Both the position numbers and the translations under genes were made by a program. A stretch of DNA of 64,000 bases, taken from positions 9,648,880-9,712,879 of the forward strand of contig CATQJL010000112.1 of NCBI GenBank assembly GCA_958299035.1. The letters are read 5' to 3'. The stretch comes from Cylicocyclus nassatus. Taxonomy: Eukaryota > Nematoda > Chromadorea > Rhabditida > Strongylidae. Position 1 is the first letter of the stretch. Each line of letters opens with the position of its first letter. Of this stretch, positions 34,701-48,300 are shown piece after piece. The notes beneath the pieces were generated by a model. That model was not told the origin of the DNA, made no database searches, and saw nothing but the letters and a program-made list of their open reading frames with translations.

Positions 34701-37700
34701 CGAAAATGAAGGAGGTCGTACTTGATGTTAAAAAAAAAGAAGTGAATTCACACATGGAAACTGGCTGATAGTGGTGAATGAAATGGTCGATGGATTATTA
34801 GAACTGCAACCCTTCGTAGTAGAACAGTAGGAGGTAAGTGAGGTGCTCCAAATCTGCACAGGCACTGCCTCTAGTAAGTTAAGTCCCCCTCCCCATCTCC
34901 CCGAGGCAACTAGAGTCCTAAGGCTAACCAGCTCCAACCGGCTCGGCAGCGCCAAAGTCGGTAAGTCCATACTCAACTCATCTAACCATTTTAGTTTTGT
35001 ATGTCTTTTCTTTTCTTGCCATCTTCTTCCATAGTTTTCCTCTACAGTTTCTCGTATTTCTTCATCAGGATCTGCATCGGTTTAAGGCCAGCACAGAAGC
35101 ATGCCTCTTGCCTGTCTATTAGATCTAACCATCACTCTCTCGCCCATACTCTTGATCAAAATTATTGTACGTGTACTATGTCTGCTTACTATAGCCTACA
35201 CACTTTGTGTTTAACGTTTCTTGCATCTGATTATAGTTATCAAAAGCTTGTTGTCATGTAGATGAAGAACAATCTGGGACAGACTGATAGCGAGTATATT
35301 TTCGAAGGAACTACTTTTGTAAGTTTTTGTAATTATTGTCTGAAAATCTTATCTGAAACGACATATAAACACTCCGTCTCAGAAAGTTATAAGAATGCGT
35401 GCATCAAATTCAAAAAATACTTTGAGAATTGTTTGATCACATCAGCGCAGTGCCGCTGTATCTCTCGAATTTTCAGTAAGGACTTGCAAAATTGATATCA
35501 CACTTGAAATACAGCCCACTAAAGTGCCAACCGATTCATCACAATGGTATGCACGTACGTAATCTCCGATGATGTCTAGACCACGATTGGTCTCACTCTA
35601 CCGTGACTAGTAGCGACTAGGTTGGTCGAAGAGTAATGGGACACTAGAGAAACGCCGCTTTCTTAAATGCACGAGTTGATAAGTTGCAATTTTGATAGAC
35701 CTTGTAACATGTCGAATTTCTCACAGTCTACATGAGGGTTTGGTGGATGCACGATATACATTTCCGTTAAAACGCAGAGTTGACACCGTCGAGCAGGTAT
35801 GAATTTTGAGTATCGGAACAGTGGAACTCGTAAAAACATAAAATCGTTGGCGCAAAAGATGAGGAAACAGTGAAACTAACGATCGCTTCATGAGGCCAGA
35901 CTTCAAAACGGAATATGTTACAATGAGTACTCAGTTACTAGTTATTCTCTTGCTAAAAGCCAACGGATGCTCACTCCAGGTCAGCCTTCAGAACTTTTCA
36001 GTTTCTTATTCTTCCGCGGATTACTCGATTCTCCCATCATTTTTGCAAATCATGGATAACTACTACGTAATTTTGATCTAAATTTGGACTAGATAGTACA
36101 AGTTCCTAGAGTTCTTAACTATAATCGCACAGCCAGCAGCCGTTGGAAAGGGGGCGAAAGGTCCTGTATGACATATCCATGCTCAAGAACTGAGATACGA
36201 CGGGGCAAATATAGGGATTTCCAGAACAAGACTGCTTGCTTCACCTAAGCCCTCGCTTTGAAGGTTACCTACACGAAATATATGCGTTGCTTGCACCCAA
36301 GTTGTCAACAACGTCATACATATATAATAATAAAAGTCAAAATTGTCAGTTTGGAGGCTACGTGCGTTATAGAAACGCGCGCCGCTCAACCGATTCAGCT
36401 GAAACTCTTCACACATATATTTTCGACCCCTGCGCAGATAACAGGCTACTTTTTGCGGCGATTTGTTGGGTTCTTCTATCGATTTATTTTACCTTCTTCT
36501 GAGGAGAAGAAGGCTTATCATATTTAACCAAGCATTTTCCCATAGTCATGTACAGGAGGGCGGTGAAGCTGATTTCCACCCCAGGATCACGAGGATGCGG
36601 TAAATCGAAGCGGATGCCGCAAGGTAAGTCATCCATAACATGGAAGAGGAGGGGGAAAAGGTTTCGCAATGCGGTATTCTGGCAACTGTAGTATCTACTT
36701 CGTCCCCTGTGAATAATAGCTCGGGCTGGACCGGGGACCAACTGGTAATGAATAAATGGAAGTGTGCAATTATCCCGATTATTCATCATAAATCCCTCCT
36801 CAAAACCCATACCATTGTTAGCAAAAGAAGAGCACTTTCAAGATCACAACAATACATCAAAGCGCCTTTTCATCCATAGCAGTGAAAATTCAGTGAATCT
36901 GTGGGATTATGCCAAGAACTGTTTGATCACTTCTAATTAAACACTTGTAATTACCTATGTACTAATGCAAGCAAGATGCGGTGAATCGGCTCTACGATAA
37001 TTGAAAAGGTAAGTCAAATATTGCCATCAAAATCATCTTTCATGAAAAATGGTAGCAGGCCAGCAAATATAATTAAGCCTGTCCCAATCGGACTCAATCA
37101 ACTTAACGCAACGAGTGTTGTTGCGCATTGCGCGAGTCCTTAAAAGCCCTACTACCGAGCGGAGGCTCCCAAAACGCCAGTGCTCGCGCTGCCGCGCTCA
37201 CTGCCTCTGCATATAAATACCGCGCGTGTACAAAAGTCAGTTTTGTCATACGTGTCTATTAGCAAGCGGTCGTGCCCTAACCATCGCCAGTCAAAGCCAT
37301 TGCTCAAGCGGCACCTCCAGCATCGTCTCCTTGTTAAAAATCCATGCCGAGAAGGACTGAACGCGCAGAATTTAAGGCGCTGAGGTCCTTTTCTACTGAC
37401 ACACGTCGGTGGTGCAGCATCTGGGGGTTTCGATTCTGTTGCCCTTAATAGGACCCATGATCGGTTGTTCTTACTCCGACGTGCAAATTATTATGTGATA
37501 TCATAAGATGAATGTTGGGCTTTGGATGTTGGTATTATTGTTCGATGCGGCAAGCCGCATCGAAAAATAACACCAATAGCCGCAATCACGGCTGTAGCTT
37601 AGTTACTATCGAGTACATTTTGGTTCGTTATAATCAATGTCTTCTTGTAGTTCGATCATATAAAGACGTGCGCAATGTATGCTAGTGCCCAGACTGTAAC

Positions 37701-40700
37701 AAGGCAGAGGTGCCAATGATGCAAGTGCGCACATGCCGTAAGTTACATAGTGAATGCTAGGTAGGCTGATAGCAAAGGACTCCAACTGTACACGGCATTT
37801 ATATCGTGACAGTCAATCATTCGGGGTAGGGAAGAACTTTGCCTTCATCGCGGACTACTGGTCCTTGGAGGCATTGTCTCACCAAATCTGGGGTAGTGCG
37901 GATCTTCACACATTTCACTAAGGCCCCCTAGGCCACTGCAACAAGTCCGACTTTATTTGGCTCTTTCTCTACTAAGTAAAATTCGCTCAAATTGGTAGGT
38001 GAAGAGCGATTTGGTACGCGCAAGCGACTTCTCCGTTCTCCTTTTACACGTTTCAACATGTCCCTCTACTTGGCGTCCACCTCCATTGTGTTGCTGTTAC
38101 TGTGACAAGACTAATGTTAGATGGCACAAGTCCGTCACGTTTCTTTCGCGGGGCCTCCAGAAACTTTTTTTAAGATATTTCGTGCTTTGAGTCCCTACAC
38201 TGTTAGACGAGGTCCGATAGGCTTGAAATGCAAAAATCTCGGCAACCAAATTTTGGTGAGACGCTGCCTTCAAACGACATCAACAAGACGGCAAGAAAAT
38301 CAGCTGTCTGCGGAGGCGGCCTAAAATGGCGGGATTCGTCCACGCCTTCAGTCTTACTATCTTCGCAAGCGTGGTACCACCCATAACGCTCTTTCCTCTC
38401 ACAAGTGGACCTCCAGGCCCTCCACGCCCATGCGAGCGCACTCCGTCTACTGACATTTGGAACTAGGAGCCAACCATACCCTCGATACATAGAGCCACGT
38501 ACTCTGGTAACCTTCACTTTAAGGGCTATGAGGGGACACAACCTTCACAACGTATGTTAATGAAGCAAATTTAGGGAATAATATCTCTAGCTTATTTCAG
38601 CGAAACCGAGAATTTGCGTTTTCATAGCCTTTTTTACGTTAAAAAGGGTTTCTGTGGAATTTTCGCCAGAATTCAGGACAAAATTCCTCAGTTAACCTCT
38701 CATTTGACCAAAATAGAGTTTCAGACGTTTAGGAAAGCTATTGGATAAATAAAAACGAGAAACTGAGCTTAGTTCTTGCGCAGAAAATCGCGCACGAATA
38801 CGCTGGTCATCTCGTTAATGAATGATTTTCAAAGCTTGGGACATTGTCAGTTGTCCTTCGTGTCATGACGATCAGAATGATATATGATGTTGCAGGGTTT
38901 CGTTGAGACCCCGCGGGATCGATGACCAAAGCCAAATGCCCCGTCGGCTCTGGTCTGTCTCCGCTGCTCGTCCGCGTCTCCGCGCGCTGCGCGCTACCTC
39001 GCTACCCCAAACGCGGGCCGCGGGGCATTTGGCTCTGGTACCCTTTTCTTCGCTGTTTCTAACCCAATTTTGGCAAGCTACATATCATTTTGAAGCTCTT
39101 GATCTCTATTTTCATGCTGACAACGTCCCAGAACCACATTTTTTGATTTGATCGAGAAATCCGGCAAGAACCTTGTTATCGAAAATCTCTTGTTTTTCTC
39201 CTACTTTAACTCTTTTCACGCAGTTCTTTTGTGCATTCTATAGATCTTGCTTCTGTTCATAATGCAGACAATCACCCAGCCCTTATTTCTTCGATTATGG
39301 TGGAATTTTTTGTGAAAAAACGTGAAAAGTGCGTTTTTCTTTACCTTGTTCTCTTTCAATGATTTCGCAGCGATTTTTTTCCAGCTTGGGCGATTGTTGC
39401 TCAGAACAATAAGCGCAACAATCCAGACAACGTCCCAGGAAACCGGAACGTCAATGCGGGGGTAAAAATTCAAAGGACGCGCCAAAAATCAAAACCCCGT
39501 GTTGCGAATTGCTGGTCCTGGAGCGAAAACTCGCACTCTGAAAAGCCGCCAAATGAAAGATTTCAAACCTCATTGCAGCGTTTGTATCCGGTTTAAAGCG
39601 GTTTCTTTTGCTTTTGTTTTACGTCATTTTCTCTTCTCTGATCTTCTTCAAACAACCTTCACTATTTATGACGACAGATATTCAAACAACGTTCACTTTT
39701 GGCGCCCTGTCTCTAGACTATCGAAGGTATGGAGCCAACCCAAAGCACTTGTCCGCATCGCAGGGATCCTGCGTCACGTCTGTGTGCCACTATGGAATGA
39801 GGTACAAGGACCACCTTTTTCCTTCAGAAGGAAAAACTGAGGACTAAATTTCACCTAGGTCTAGTCGAAACCTCTTCCCATCCAAAACTGCATTTCGAAG
39901 TTGTGATGTTTTCTTCAGTACCAATATAGCGTGGATGAATATTGACAATAAAAAGCTTTCATTTTTGGGCACTACTTGCAGGAGGCCTCATGGGATGGAT
40001 TTTTAAATATTGACCCTTCGCCATTTGTTCTTTCAAACCATCCGTTTGCAGATTGACACTTTATGTACACCATAAACTTCAATATATACATATTGCTCCA
40101 TTTTAATTTATTGATCGCTCTCCAACGTGCGAGTTTCAACACAAATTTCAACTTCTTAGCCCATACAGCTACAGTAAAGTGGATACGCAATATAGTGTGC
40201 TTGTACTGCAGATAAAATGCTGTGAAATCTGTGCGTGAACAAATAGCCATGCCAGTAATGCGGGTGTTTTGCGCGCAATTAGCCGGCGCCACGAGCGCAG
40301 TTATTTATTCACGCGATTTGGATCCAAATGAAACAGTACTTCACCATTACTGATCGTCACGCGAAATTTCTAAATTTGCCTTGACTACTCAGTTTGGCGA
40401 CTCATTTTCCCGTCCTACATATCTACCTTATATGTATTTGATGTTATTATATACTAAAAACGTTTCTAGTCAGCCAGTCACATGCACCTTCCTTTTTATA
40501 TACTATTTATTTCCTCACCCTCAAAAACCTATGCATCCACTTCTGCATAGATGAATCAGCTTACACTCAAAACATTCATCTATACCTATACAATATTTCA
40601 ATATGGTATAAGAAAGTATCTATTTCAAATAATGCTCATCTAGACCTACAAAAGGACTGTACTATGTTACTTCGTCTTCTTTTGACGTTGTCGATCTCTC

Positions 40701-43700
40701 TGATCTTGCATTCTTGCTAAACTTATTGCATGCGGCTCAAACCCAGAGGAGGTGGGGGCGGCTGATAGTTGAAAAAGTCCTAGGTACGCATGGGTTTTGC
40801 CATATCGCATGGGTACTATCCGCCAAAGCTACCACTCGAGAGTGATGGGACATATCCCATCATATCCCGTTATTTTGGGCTTACATGCATTTTCTCGAAG
40901 AATGCTTTTGATCAGAGCTTTGTTAAAGTTTGAGATACATATGTTGTCCTTATGCAATATAGATTAGTTCCGTCTTATACCGTCGAATGGATCTGAGGTT
41001 TTTGAGTGTAATAATATTCTTATTCATTACTTCCTCTTTTAGTGTGGCTTGGTTGGTCTGTGTTTTCGCTCACTATTTCTTTTGGTGCACCTCGAGTGTG
41101 ATAGATAAAGATAAAGATAAAGATTCCACCTGCGGTGCAAGCACACTATATTAAGCATAATCTACTCGTATGTTTGGCCATAAAATAATAGTTGCAACAT
41201 GAACAGCAGAACTTTGATTAATTTTCTATATTTGACTGTCCGAAAAGAATAGCGAAAATGCAATAGTTTCTGTTCTTATCACTATATTATTGCTAGGTCA
41301 AAAAAGTCGGTTGTTGATAGCATGTGCAAATGAATATGGCAATACCACTCTTTTCACTCAAAAGGTTTCTGAGTGTGAAACTTTTCAGAATCAAAGAAAA
41401 ATTGAATTTTTTGTTCTTAAAAAATCGTGCTTTTTTTTTAAAAATGCATATTATGCGCAAGTATTGTCATTATCACAGAAATGCCACGCTGACTGTAAAT
41501 AATTCCGGACGAATGCAAAAACCTTGGCAAGAGGGCGAGAACTGGCGTTCGAGCATTTATCACCACTGGTGATACCCAAAAATGATATCCGCTCGCGCCG
41601 CGCCGCGCTCGCATGCGCTTTGCTTAAATGGGCATCAGCTTTTGTTTTTGATTAAGCTATAGAATATAAGTGTTTAGCGCAGCTATCCACACTCGGCAAG
41701 GCTACTTCTTTCTTGTATACGTGATGTACTATAAATCGTCGATTCGGTGGCCGCACGGACTACTTAAACGCCGCGGGCCACGCGCGGCGCGGTTGAAATG
41801 TTGCGAGAGCACGACTTGTACAATAGCGAATTTGCATTGGAGCAAGCGTTATACCTCGCGGCGCGTGTCCGCAGTGCTGTCCAGTCGTGCGGTCAACGAA
41901 TCGACTATACAGTCTGCCCCAATCCCAACCAGGCCAAAATTGGCATGGCGGGAGTCCGCGTAGCTAGGGTTTCGCGGTCACGCCCACGGCCTGCTTCTCT
42001 GCTCTCTCTTCAATCCTTTTGCTCTCTCCGAAAGCGCGCATATGCAGCGCAGACCGAGAGCGTTGAGAGCGCGCAAATTTACGCCGACGGTTTGGCCCGA
42101 TCCCGATTGGAGCAGCACTGTACATATTTCTACTAGCACTCACTTATCTGTAGCCTTGCATTCGCCAGCTTTACAATCACAGTCTCGCTTCGGCTGGATA
42201 GGTGAATCGCGACAGTGTTTGCCACCCCATGGTCCCTTGTACGGATCGGCTGTCATAGCTTTCAGTATCCCAAAACCGGCTGGCATTGGCTGTTTCCATG
42301 TTCCTGTATAATTTCAAAAAAATTTATGTAAGATGAGATAGCAGATTTTTCCCGTTTAGTAGATAAGATGCCACCTGTGGCCGTATTCATCAACGAATCC
42401 AGTGGGTTAAGCCTAACCAGTGATTCCTGGACCCACGGTAGGCGAACCCAATGGGTTCCGAAACCCACTGGGTTCGTTGACGAATACGGCCACCAGGGTA
42501 CCTTCTCAGTGGGCGAGGGGGCTAGCAAAACTACCTATATTTGTCGATCCTATAACGGTTTGTGTCATGCCATGATATCCATTACGCATTGATAATATGT
42601 CAAAACGTCCTGTATGTACTCTAGCCAATGTCATTGCTAGGTCGTTAGCTTCCGAGCCCGAATTTACGAAGAAGCATACCTGTAGTAAACGATTAGGAAA
42701 AGCAGCTACAATAAAATGCACCACTAGAATACCTTCATATGTTTTGGAAACTTCGCCGTAAGCTTTTCTGCATACTCAAGAACGGGTTCCGTATAGTAAA
42801 TGCATGTGGTGTGCCAGAGCTTGTCAAGCTGTGCTTTTAAGGCGGCATTGACCTTTCTGAAATATTGAATTTCAAAAAAAAACTTGCGAATTTTCTACGA
42901 ACTGCCCTTAATTTTTGAACCATGATAAAAAAATTATGAAAGCAAACAGAAGCAGCTATTTTTCTTCTAGATCAATGCCCACTAACGGGAATCTATTATG
43001 AAGTCGTTGAAAATACTGGGAACTCGAGCATATTTTCAACTTTGAATATTTTCATTTCTAAGCTTTGTAGACTGTAATGCCGAAAATATACTGTACGCTG
43101 CAAAGGTCCAAATTATTCGTACAGTCTGCCCCAATCGGGATCAGGCCGAACCACAGACTGAATTTGCGCCCTCGCAACGCTAGGGGTCTGCGTTGCATAC
43201 GCGCGCTGTCGCAGAGAGCGAAGAGATTGAGGAGAGAGCAGACTGGCTAGCCGTAGATCTGACGCAATACTCTCGCGACACGGGTTCCCGCCATGCCAAT
43301 TTCGGCCTGGTTGGGACTGGGGCAGACTATATCCGAAAAATTTCGAAGTGGGCGTGTCCGTTGTGAGGCAGACCAGGCTGCTATTGGCTGGTGTATCAAA
43401 GCGTTGGATTGTCTCCAGCCTACCTTGGTGATGGTTGGCTAATTGGCCACACCAGCCAATCGTATTCTTCGAAGGGGTGATTGGCAAACACGCCCAAACA
43501 CTTTTTCATAAAAGTGACTTTTTAATATAATTACAAGTTTTGAAGCAGAGTTTCATTCACTTCACATCCATTCAGTTAGACTCAAGAATGATAAAGGCCA
43601 AGTAGTGTTCTACCCGTCAGATGCCTTCAAGATATGATAAGAGATATCTACACTACGAAAAAAAATCAAAAAATGTTATGAATTACTACGCCGACTTTGC

Positions 43701-43965
43701 AGAATTAATATAAAATAATATGAAATGTACTTACGGATGGCAATGTCCCACCGATACAGTAACAATCCCGGCAAACATATCCAAGTACTCATTACCGTTA
43801 CAGTCGTACAGGTACTGCATTTTACCCTAGATTTTTGCCTATGCAGTATCTCATCAAATTTAATTCAGATCCAAAACTACCTTTGTGATTAACAGCGGTT
43901 TCTTGTAGTATACAACCGATGACTTGGGTAACAACGACTTCAGTTGTTGTACACGCTGCATTTTC
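31747..43965 (-). CDS. AGXT2-like: Alanine-glyoxylate aminotransferase 2-like (class III, PLP-dependent)
   Basis: Twelve exons join with correct phases: 43965-43881, 43826-43735, 42856-42733, 42679-42535, 42303-42144, 33824-33708, 33637-33528, 33438-33353, 33305-33219, 32808-32701, 32649-32563, 31881-31747 (TAA). The 444 residues read here follow animal AGXT2 throughout: [59 protein letters not shown], the PLP-lysine motif [24 protein letters not shown], and a C-terminal [19 protein letters not shown]. Known role of the family: mitochondrial transamination of alanine with glyoxylate (also beta-aminoisobutyrate and methylarginines). The first exon begins mid-codon (phase 2), so at least one 5' exon carrying the targeting peptide and about 30-50 residues is missing; it should lie above 43965. 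The 33825-42143 intron is 8.3 kb; other introns are 46 bases to about 0.9 kb. No frameshift or premature stop is seen, so the gene looks functional. Confidence 0.93.
32163..32500 (+). repeat. Dispersed repeat in AGXT2-like introns and exon flank
   Basis: Begins CCTTGAAGGCGGCGTCCATC and includes GGCCCGGTCCTATTATGTGG, CTTTGAATGGAGA, ACTGAAAGCCGCCTGCGC and CTTCATAA. The same order of blocks appears at 49013-49360 and, diverged, at 62925-63175. It lies in the last intron of the aminotransferase gene, 60 bases from an exon. Confidence 0.7.
37529..37576. repeat. 48-nt near-perfect hairpin
   Basis: CGATGCGGC and GCCGCATCG pair across a 2-base loop, and the stem extends imperfectly through TTGGTATTATTGTT with AAAAATAACACCAA. 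Lies within the large intron. Confidence 0.7.
38930..39034. mobile_element. 105-bp GC-rich inverted-repeat element
   Basis: AGCCAAATGCCCCG at 38930-38943 is mirrored by its complement at 39021-39034. The centre is GC-rich (CCGCGTCTCCGCGCGCTGCG), unlike the flanks. Target duplication not resolved. Confidence 0.65.
41910..42120. mobile_element. 211-bp MITE, CAGTCTGCCCCA ends, TA target
   Basis: Left end CAGTCTGCCCCAATCCCAAC, right end the complement of CAGTGCTGCTCCAATCGGGA; TA at 41908-41909 and 42121-42122. It ends only 17 bases from the donor of the AGXT2-like exon 42144-42303. Inverted homologue at 43122-43329. Confidence 0.8.
42371..42500. mobile_element. Intronic MITE, GTGGCCGTATTC ends
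   Basis: Core 42377-42493 has inverted ends GTGGCCGTATTC(A)TCAACGAA and AACCCACTGG, with a short asymmetric centre. It occupies about half of the 231-base intron between two AGXT2-like exons. Confidence 0.75.
43122..43329. mobile_element. 208-bp MITE, CAGTCTGCCCCA ends, TA target
   Basis: Left CAGTCTGCCCCAATCGGGAT, right complement of TAGTCTGCCCCAGTCCCAAC; TA at 43120-43121 and 43330-43331. Inverted relative to its homologue at 41910-42120; the two flank three AGXT2-like exons. Confidence 0.8.
43349..43496. mobile_element. 148-bp inverted-repeat element, TGGGCGTGT ends
   Basis: TGGGCGTGT and ATTGGCTGGTGT at the left are mirrored by ACACCAGCCAAT and ACACGCCCA at the right. Lies 20 bases from the previous MITE in the same intron. 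Confidence 0.65.
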
Positions 43966-45395
43966 CTGCAAAAAAAAGATATCCTCACGTAAACGGGGAT
44001 CGGGGTACCATATATCGGTTTCGTTGGGATTATAGCATAGAAAGTCACTGTAGGACTACGGTGAGAATTTCCAGCACCTTAACGCCATGATGACTGCATT
44101 TCGCATACATTCAAGAAGTCTGGAACGCCCTTTCAGACAAACTGATTCAATGAATTGATAGAGTTCCATAAGGTGTAACTCAGACAATTTACAGGAACTT
44201 TCGCGGGGAAGCAAAATTTACAGCGGTTCCGCAGGGTTGTGCTTACTTGCAAAAGTGGAAACGTTGAAAATGGGAACTTTCGCAGGATTCTTACGTCAAA
44301 CTGGTTGAAAACGGGAACTCCTGCGAAACTATCAAAAAAGCCAGTGGTTACGCAGCACTTTGACACGCCAGTATTCCGCAGGCTTTTGAATGTGTGTCTC
44401 TTACGATGTTGCCTCGTCAACAACTAGAGGCAGAGCATAGTAAGGGAATCTCACAGTCAGTAGAGCAAGGTTTGAATCTCGCTTCGTTCTCTTCTGCTTT
44501 TGTGGTTCGCATTCGCAACGTCCGCAGAACCTCATTTGGGAACTTCTACAACTTTTTTACGGAACTTACGCAGTTGACCCAGCGGAACTTCCCCAAACGT
44601 TCTGCGGAATTGTCTGACAGTTGTCTGAGAATATCACGCTCGAATTTTGAGGATTATCGAAAACACTATTACTGGAAAACCTATGAAAAAATTTGATATT
44701 TAGAATCGAAGACTCTGATTGATGACTGAGCTTCCAGTTGTTTCCCCTTTTTTTCCGAAACAAGATTCAGTTCTCAATGGCTCAAATACCATCAAAAACT
44801 TCCATATTCCTACTGTAATGAAAAGCATTCGGTATTCCTACTTGAAAATATAATCTGATCCACAACAAAGAGACAAAATATCAACGAGTACATTTTTTGA
44901 GATGTCAGTTCCGCGTAAGGAATTTGGAGTCAGTGGGAGGCAAAGAAGAAAAACAATAATGAATTTACGGTTTGGCATGTAGTAATGCAGGATTATCTAG
45001 GGATTATCGAATTGCTAGAGAATTGACATGCAATAATGTGATAAGGAAATAATACTTTGGAGCGGCATTAGTAAAAAAAATTTCAAAGAACAATAGCTGA
45101 TTCAAAGACAGCAGTTGTTCCACTAATTCTTTCAAATTTTTGGCTCCCCTTCTGAGTATGCATTGAGATTTTAAAGAGGGGAGGGCAGAATCGCTGCATG
45201 TTTCCATGGTTTTACTACGAAAAAATGCCTAAGACAAATAATCAAGGAAAGGTGAGTATCTGAAAGATTATTTAGTGGCAGGAGAATAAAATAGCGAAGT
45301 TTCTGCAAAAGAGATTTCAAGACAATGCATTGTTTTGGTTTTCGAGTTTTCGACTCAGACGGATATACTATCGCATTCCTCGTACAACTTACTAG
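43966..45395. other. Upstream region of the AGXT2-like gene, no exon resolved
   Basis: The missing 5' exon(s) of the aminotransferase should be here or further right. The overlapping ORFs at 44133-44423 (minus) and 44394-44696 (plus) are of low quality. Several GTTTGCGG/CCGCAGG-like short repeats occur around 44190-44590. Confidence 0.4.
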
Positions 45396-48300
45396 ATTTT
45401 AGAAAGGTACCATTGTAAATCTGAAAGGTGCATATGCTTTTTTCGAAATTGTCATGAAATTAACTTCAAAAAATGGCTGGTATATGGAATATAATAGCTT
45501 TACTTCGTTGCAAAATACAAGAATTATATAAATAGTTGGAATAATTGTTATCTTTCCACAGAACTGTTTATTGCAGTAAAAGTGACAACTAGAACGATTA
45601 GCTTTTTTGTGATTTTTTTTATTCATTGCAGTAGCTAAAATAGCAAGAACACACTGTTTGAAAATGATTGATAGCACTTACTCAACGACAGTAAATTTAT
45701 ATAACCTGCACCTAGCTGCGAAATGTTAGGCAGTTCTTCAGCTACTAAAACGAAGGTAGATGCTAGAAAATTCTGTGAAGATATTTGCAAAATTGCGCAA
45801 TCTTTTTCTAGGCCACAACTCCATAAATATCTGATTATCATCAGTTTATAGAATAAAACATCGAAACATTTATTAATAAAACCAGATACTTTCCACAACC
45901 TCCTTGGTGCAGCTGAGACGAGCATAAGTGATGGAAATCGGGATTTTTCCGTATCTATTACCTCCATGTTCAACACATTTATACAAATAGAGATTGCGGA
46001 TGATTTTGAATTTTAGTTTTTTATATGCTCACTGGGATATAAGCCTATGAGCAGGTGTCAAACACAAGGAATTATAGATGAATCAAAAGCGAAGAAGACC
46101 GCTGTTAGGAAGTTACAAGGTTTTGAAATAATATGACGTACCATAGTATTGCTACAAATTTCGCTCGTTCAGTAAATTACCCCATTTACCAGGAAGTCTA
46201 ACAGTCGAGCAATGTGTAGAAAATGAGGAAAATTATTGAGGCAGTGAGAATGCTCGAGGCTTATTAGGTGCCAGAAGCCATTTGCATAAGAAATGTGGTA
46301 CAAGAATGTAATTGAAAAGAGAAGAAAAAACGGAAAATCAATGTTGAAAAAAAAAACAATTATATTTCTTGGAATATTTCATGTTACACTCAAGTTTCCC
46401 ATATTTCCTCTTCTTTACTAAGGTACAGTGTTCAGGCCTAACTGTGAGAGCTTTGCTTCTCCTTTTTATTAATCTGTAGCAGTTAACCGAGTGATAGCTC
46501 ATTTATCAACAGTGTGGAGATAAATCATGTCTCTTAGCAAGGCATTACACTGACAATGAATGGGTTAATCCAGCTGCTCCAGCAAGTTTCTAGACGAATT
46601 GCAGTCAGAATTGAGAGCTACTACAATTTGAGCTGTATTATGAAACATTTTCTTGTGCTTTCGCTTTCCATGTAAGGCAGCCAAACAAATTGACCGTATA
46701 CCCGAAGTGGATATACGGCGACATAACCTGTCAGATATATCTTTCGCCAGTGTCATCGTCTTCTTTCAAGTATTTTGTGGGGTAAAAACGGTCAGCAGAT
46801 GGAAATTCTGTTAGATTTGATAGAATTGTTTCAAAGTCATAGTTAGTCACGTTCTGAAGCAATAGTAGGAAATATGACATAGTCATGATGACTGAAATAG
46901 GAAAAATGATCGCCAAATGAGGTGAGGAATTGAACAAGAGTAACCACACTGTGGTCTGAGTTGCCCAAAAAATGAGTTTCCATACATAGGAACTGTACGG
47001 GGTGTCAGCAAAGAAATCGCCATTGACTCTTCAAAAATTGCTTTCTTCACTGATAAAGTATTTACAACTCTGCCTCAAAAGCAAAAATATGAACCTTTCC
47101 AATGCAGTTTTTCTTGAAAAGTTTACTTTTCTGGTTCTGAATGCCATTCTAATCGGAATTCTGTATTACATGGTGTTACATGGCCTATTATTTCGTGACC
47201 AGCTATCATCCATCCGTATTAGATTTATTTTCTGCAAATTACATTCAGCGCTGTTTACGGTGATGCACTCAGCGTGCACAAGATAAAGCAATAAATAGAT
47301 AACGAAAAACATCAATAAATTTCCTAGGTTTTTGTTGGCATGCTTTTGTGAAGAGAAACAAGCAAGCCTGCATAGTGAAAATATAAATGAGTTGCACGAA
47401 TGTTTTCGACGGTAAGCCAAAGAGGCAGAATGACCTGACTAATGGCTGGGCAACTGTTGCGCATGACCTCGCACTGCACGTACATTAAACATTCGAGGAG
47501 CGATATCTTGATACACTCTTCCAGCTACAAAGCCGCTATTTGCCAGAATTTGAAAAAGCTAGGCTTGCCTCACCTCAACAAGTTGCAAAGAAGGCTTTCT
47601 CGTCACTCTTGAGAGGTGCCAAAAGTCCTTGTCTTCTTATATTTTCCGATCCATCAGAAATGTTCGAAGCAAGAGTTGTGTACCATGCCCTTTTCTGCAT
47701 GGAATATTAATCAATAATTTTCCAAGCGATACTTAATTTTCTACAAAAGCGCGCAAGTGTAGAACAAATTGGGTTGGCAGGGTGATGTCGTTTTTTCGCG
47801 TTTTATAACAAAAATTGATATTCTCGAAACGAATCTACGTATGACATAATTGTGAAAGTATTTATACACCAATAGAGTTTGTAGATGTGCCTTAGTTCAA
47901 GATGTGTACTCATGGAATTCCTTGACCGTTCCTGTTTTATAGAGAACAAATGGACAGTGGTTAATGGTGCAGCTGAGGTTACCAATATGACTGTTAGGAT
48001 CACATCGAAACCCAAGACTGAGCCAACACATCATCCAACTCCGTAGGGAGGTGATTTGATAGAGAACTTGAATGGTAATCGATAATCAGCTTTTTGAGTC
48101 CTTCCTATCAGGCCAAAAACAAGCTCAATCTCCCATCTTGTCTAACTTTAAAGGATAGATCTTTAAGGGAGTCTCGTAGGTGCAGTCGAAACTTCCCTAA
48201 ACTTCCTGCAAACTTTCTCACATGCTGTCCGACATCACATAACGGATCATTTGCTATTGTATTTTCCATTTTCTTTTAGAAATTCGACGACCAACAAAAA

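Larger units (their letters stand above)
33825..42143 (-). other. 8.3-kb intron of the AGXT2-like gene
   Basis: Bounded by donor GTGAGT (42138-42143) and acceptor TTCTTCAG (33825-33832). It holds MITEs at 38930-39034 and 41910-42120, a terminal fragment of the AAGGCAGYG family at about 38255-38270, an (ATAAAG)n run at about 41102-41124, and a short hairpin at 37529-37576. The minus-strand ORF 34489-34755 ([19 protein letters not shown]...) has non-repetitive composition but no splice partners, so no nested gene is called. Confidence 0.7.

Noticed and set aside
34489..34755. Nested minus-strand gene in the large AGXT2-like intron
   Set aside because: Open on both strands, no splice partners, no recognisable motif.
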